A stretch of 7,195 bases of DNA from CAYUAI01 sp964442745 (GTDB lineage Bacteria > Pseudomonadota > Gammaproteobacteria > S012-40): the NCBI GenBank assembly GCA_964442745.1, contig CAYUAI010000138.1, positions 1 to 7,195 on the forward strand, in the 5' to 3' direction. This document shows positions 5,502 through 7,195 of the stretch, piece after piece. Under the pieces are notes generated by a model. It was not told the DNA's origin. It did not search any database and saw only the letters and a program-made list of their open reading frames with translations. Both the position numbers and the translations under genes were made by a program. How positions within the stretch are numbered: position 1 is the first letter of the stretch; each line of letters begins with the position of its first letter.

Positions 5502-5776
5502 TCATCCCTAACTGTCCATCAAATTTAAATAAATGCTTTCGACTGAGGTAATAAGCTGCTAAATTATTCCAAAGCAGTGGTAGGATGCCACTATCCAAAA
5601 ATAAAAATTGAAGTGATATTAGGAGAGGGGGATATCATTAGTCAATTGCTTGCGTTGTCATCAAACATAATTGAAAAACATTTCGCAAAATACGTTTATT
5701 TCAATTTCCATATATTTTTCCTGTTTTTTCTCCCTGAATTTTAATCATTTATTGCGTGGCTGTTTATGCCATTTAA
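5386..5776. other. A+T-rich region with no intact gene between lipase and multihaem unit
   Basis: About 390 bases, clearly richer in A+T than the genes on either side. No good terminator follows the lipase; only a widely spaced GAACAAT/ATTGTTC pair (5392 and 5445) is present. A purine-rich ribosome-site-like AGGAGAGGGGG lies at 5621-5631 but no standard start codon follows at a normal distance. Two open stretches without starts are noted separately: minus strand 5340-5501 and plus strand 5547-5744. The whole looks like decayed DNA, not a regulatory region with a clear signal. Confidence 0.55.
5547..5744 (+). pseudogene. Open stretch that may be a decayed YifB/ComM N-terminus
   Basis: The plus frame is open from after TGA 5544 to TAA 5742, about 65 codons, with no ATG. 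Residues NYSKAVVGCHYPKIKIEVIL fall, without gaps, on the well-known YifB/ComM start (pattern H-[TS]-R-A-x2-G-x3-P-x-[IV]-x-[IV]-E-V). The later GLPE part of that family is not conserved here (QLLALSS). The end is a hydrophobic, F-rich run typical of untranslated A+T-rich DNA. ComM is a helicase acting in natural transformation, so a remnant near comEC would be of interest. The likeness is from memory of the family and covers few identical residues. GTG 5577 is the only possible start, and it would cut off the first part. Confidence 0.22.
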
Positions 5777-6220
5777 ATAGGCATTATACCCTGGCAGGTT
5801 ATTGATCATCATCTAGATCGACAATTAAGCGATATTTGTTTTGATTGCCATAATGGGAGTCTGGCTCGAGGTCAACCCGACACACATATTCATGTAAAAA
5901 TGGTATGTAGTGCATGTCACTCAAGCTTGGGTTGGCGGCCTTTGCGAGAGGTGGACCATACTCAAGTTTTAGGTTTTTGCGCGACGTGCCACAGTCAATC
6001 GGCCACCCACCCGGTGACCACGTATCAATGTGCGGCTTGCCATCAGCCGCTCGCTTGGTTGCCTCCAGTGACGGTGGATCATAATGAAGTGTTAGGCGGT
6101 TGTGAGGCGTGTCATCCCGCACCACTGGATCATGAATTAGCGGGCATTACCGGCGGTTGTGCCACCTGCCATTCCACGACGAGTTTTCTCAATCCGACAA
6201 AACCCCTGCCCTTCCAGTGA
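5777..6220 (+). pseudogene. 5'-truncated multihaem cytochrome c-type repeat protein (six CxxCH)
   Basis: The reading frame holds six haem-attachment motifs: CFDCH (5837), CSACH (5906), CATCH (5978), CAACH (6029), CEACH (6101) and CATCH (6158). Between them runs a known repeat pattern, CxxCH-x4-5-W-x-P-x4-5-DH-x-x-V-x-G-x-CxxCH, with linkers such as HNGSLARGQPDTHI. This pattern occurs in periplasmic multihaem repeat proteins that carry electrons. Homology can be followed up to PWQVIDH near 5789, but an in-frame TAA lies at 5774 and no ATG, GTG or TTG occurs before ATG 5900. ATG 5900 lacks a ribosome site and would give 106 residues and five motifs with no signal peptide; such a product could not reach the periplasm where haem is attached. 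It is therefore most likely a 3' remnant. An unusual start or an upstream frameshift is the alternative. No cytochrome maturation or reductase gene is nearby. Confidence 0.72.
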
Positions 6221-6282
6221 TAAAAAGGGCTGGCTAAGGGTATATACTTTATGGAAGCTACTCTGGGAATGAGACTTCTGTG

Positions 6283-7195
6283 ATGTTTTTGTACGCGTGT
6301 GCATTATTGCTCGGTGTTTTGTTGTTTCAGCCGCTGACAAGTTTACCTGAGGCGCATTGGATTTGGTTATTTTTGGTATGTATTCCTGGTTTTTTTCTCA
6401 CCAAAATTTTCCGTTTATTGGCGACCGTTGGCTTGGGGTTCTTTTGGACGTTTTTTTGGGCACATTTGATTTTAAGCACGGCGTTGCCGGTTGATTTTGA
6501 AGGGCAGAATGTGTGGCTCACGGGGACGATCATTTCATTAACAACACCACTGGAACATGGTCTTCGTTTTGACATGAAAGTGGATTCCATCGCCGTTGGA
6601 CAGCAGCCGATGGATACCGCATTGCGTGTTCGATTGAGCAGCTATCGTAATGTCGCATTGAATAAATTATTGCGCCCAGGAGAGCGTTGGCGGGTGATGG
6701 CGCGGTTGAAACGGCCTCATGGCTTGCAAAACCCTGGGGGATTTAATTATGAGCGTTGGTTGTTTCAGCAGCGTATTAGGGCCACCGGTTACATTAAAGC
6801 ACATGCCGGTAATCAGCGCTTGGCAACCGCGCCATTTTGGTCCTTGACTCATCTCAGGCAGACATTGCGGGCTCAGTTGCAAAGTGCGTTACCTACCTCC
6901 GAGTTTGTTGGAATTATTACCGCGTTAGCGGTGGGCGATCGCTCATTGATCAGTCGTGAACAATGGCGTGTATTAACCGATACCGGCATTAATCATTTAG
7001 TGGCCATCTCGGGTTTACATATTGGTCTGGTGGCGGGCATGACATTTTTTTGTGTTCGATTTGTCTGGAGTCGTTTGGGGCATTTAGTCTTGTGGCTTCC
7101 CGCGCCTAAAGCGGCGGCCCTGGTGAGTATTGGGATGGCAGCGTTGTATGCGGCGCTGGCGGGATTTTCGATACCCACCCAGCGGGCTTTTATTA
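6283..7195 (+). CDS. comEC: DNA uptake channel protein ComEC/Rec2, N-terminal part (runs off the window)
   Basis: 304 residues are visible with no stop; family members are usually 700-800 residues. ComEC is the inner-membrane channel that moves single-stranded DNA into the cytoplasm during natural transformation. Seen: two to three hydrophobic segments in residues 1-68, then an N-terminal soluble (DUF4131/OB-like) domain with the motif PHGLQNPGGFNYERWLFQQ (145-163) and RATGYI. The Competence domain follows, with ALAVGDRSLISREQWRVL (214-231), TGINHLVAISGLHIGLVAG (234-252) and GFSIPTQRAFI (294-304), all hallmark ComEC motifs. ATG 6283 (or GTG 6280) is the start; an in-frame TAA at 6235 excludes a longer form. 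GAG at 6271 is a weak ribosome site. A TATACT box at 6243-6248 may be its -10, without a clear -35. The tiny frame MEATLGMRLL (6251-6283) ends in a TGATG overlap with it. Confidence 0.95.
   Translation, partial: MFLYACALLLGVLLFQPLTSLPEAHWIWLFLVCIPGFFLTKIFRLLATVGLGFFWTFFWAHLILSTALPVDFEGQNVWLTGTIISLTTPLEHGLRFDMKVDSIAVGQQPMDTALRVRLSSYRNVALNKLLRPGERWRVMARLKRPHGLQNPGGFNYERWLFQQRIRATGYIKAHAGNQRLATAPFWSLTHLRQTLRAQLQSALPTSEFVGIITALAVGDRSLISREQWRVLTDTGINHLVAISGLHIGLVAGMTFFCVRFVWSRLGHLVLWLPAPKAAALVSIGMAALYAALAGFSIPTQRAFI

Noticed and set aside
5799..6125. A 108-codon minus-strand frame
   Set aside because: It is antisense to the CxxCH repeat unit, whose motifs clearly show the plus strand is the coding one.
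6208..6230. GCCCTT/AAGGGC hairpin at the end of the multihaem unit as a terminator
   Set aside because: The stem is six pairs with an 11-base loop and no T run follows it.
6137..7178. Several minus-strand frames of 61-87 codons at 6137-6340, 6327-6590, 6667-6882 and 6993-7178
   Set aside because: All are antisense to comEC or its upstream edge and carry no motif of their own.

Overview
The window looks like chromosomal DNA of a flagellated, naturally competent type of gammaproteobacterium of moderate to low G+C. Three things support this: a flagellar hook-length protein (fliK), a sugar kinase that follows Escherichia coli Mak almost motif for motif, and the N-terminal part of a ComEC DNA-uptake channel. 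Genus or species cannot be read from the sequence.

Layout. Bases 1-58 are a 9-bp tandem repeat, followed by a strong hairpin and then fliK (155-1471, +). Next comes a gap of about 550 bases with no certain gene, only two doubtful small membrane-type frames facing away from each other. mak (2025-2915, +) overlaps by a few bases a gene for an exported Sel1-repeat protein (2909-3622, +), so these two form a small operon. Behind it lie a 15-bp perfect hairpin and an orphan frame that looks coded but lacks a sound start (3660-3893, +). Convergent to that is a small VOC/glyoxalase-fold protein (3912-4277, -). Divergent from the VOC gene is an exported class 3 lipase that starts at GTG 4459 and has a hairpin in its leader.

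Bases 5386-5776 are very A+T rich and hold no intact gene. Two open stretches there may be decayed remnants; one resembles the N-terminus of YifB/ComM. The next unit (to 6220, +) encodes six CxxCH haem-type motifs in a known repeat pattern, but it has no usable start and a stop just upstream of the homologous part, so it reads as a 5'-truncated multihaem cytochrome. comEC begins at 6283 and runs off the right edge.

The genes do not form one pathway. fliK belongs to flagellar assembly, mak/sel1 and the lipase are separate small units, and comEC belongs to DNA uptake. I see no intact new multi-gene system. The most unusual part is the 5386-6220 stretch, which looks like a graveyard of degraded genes next to comEC.
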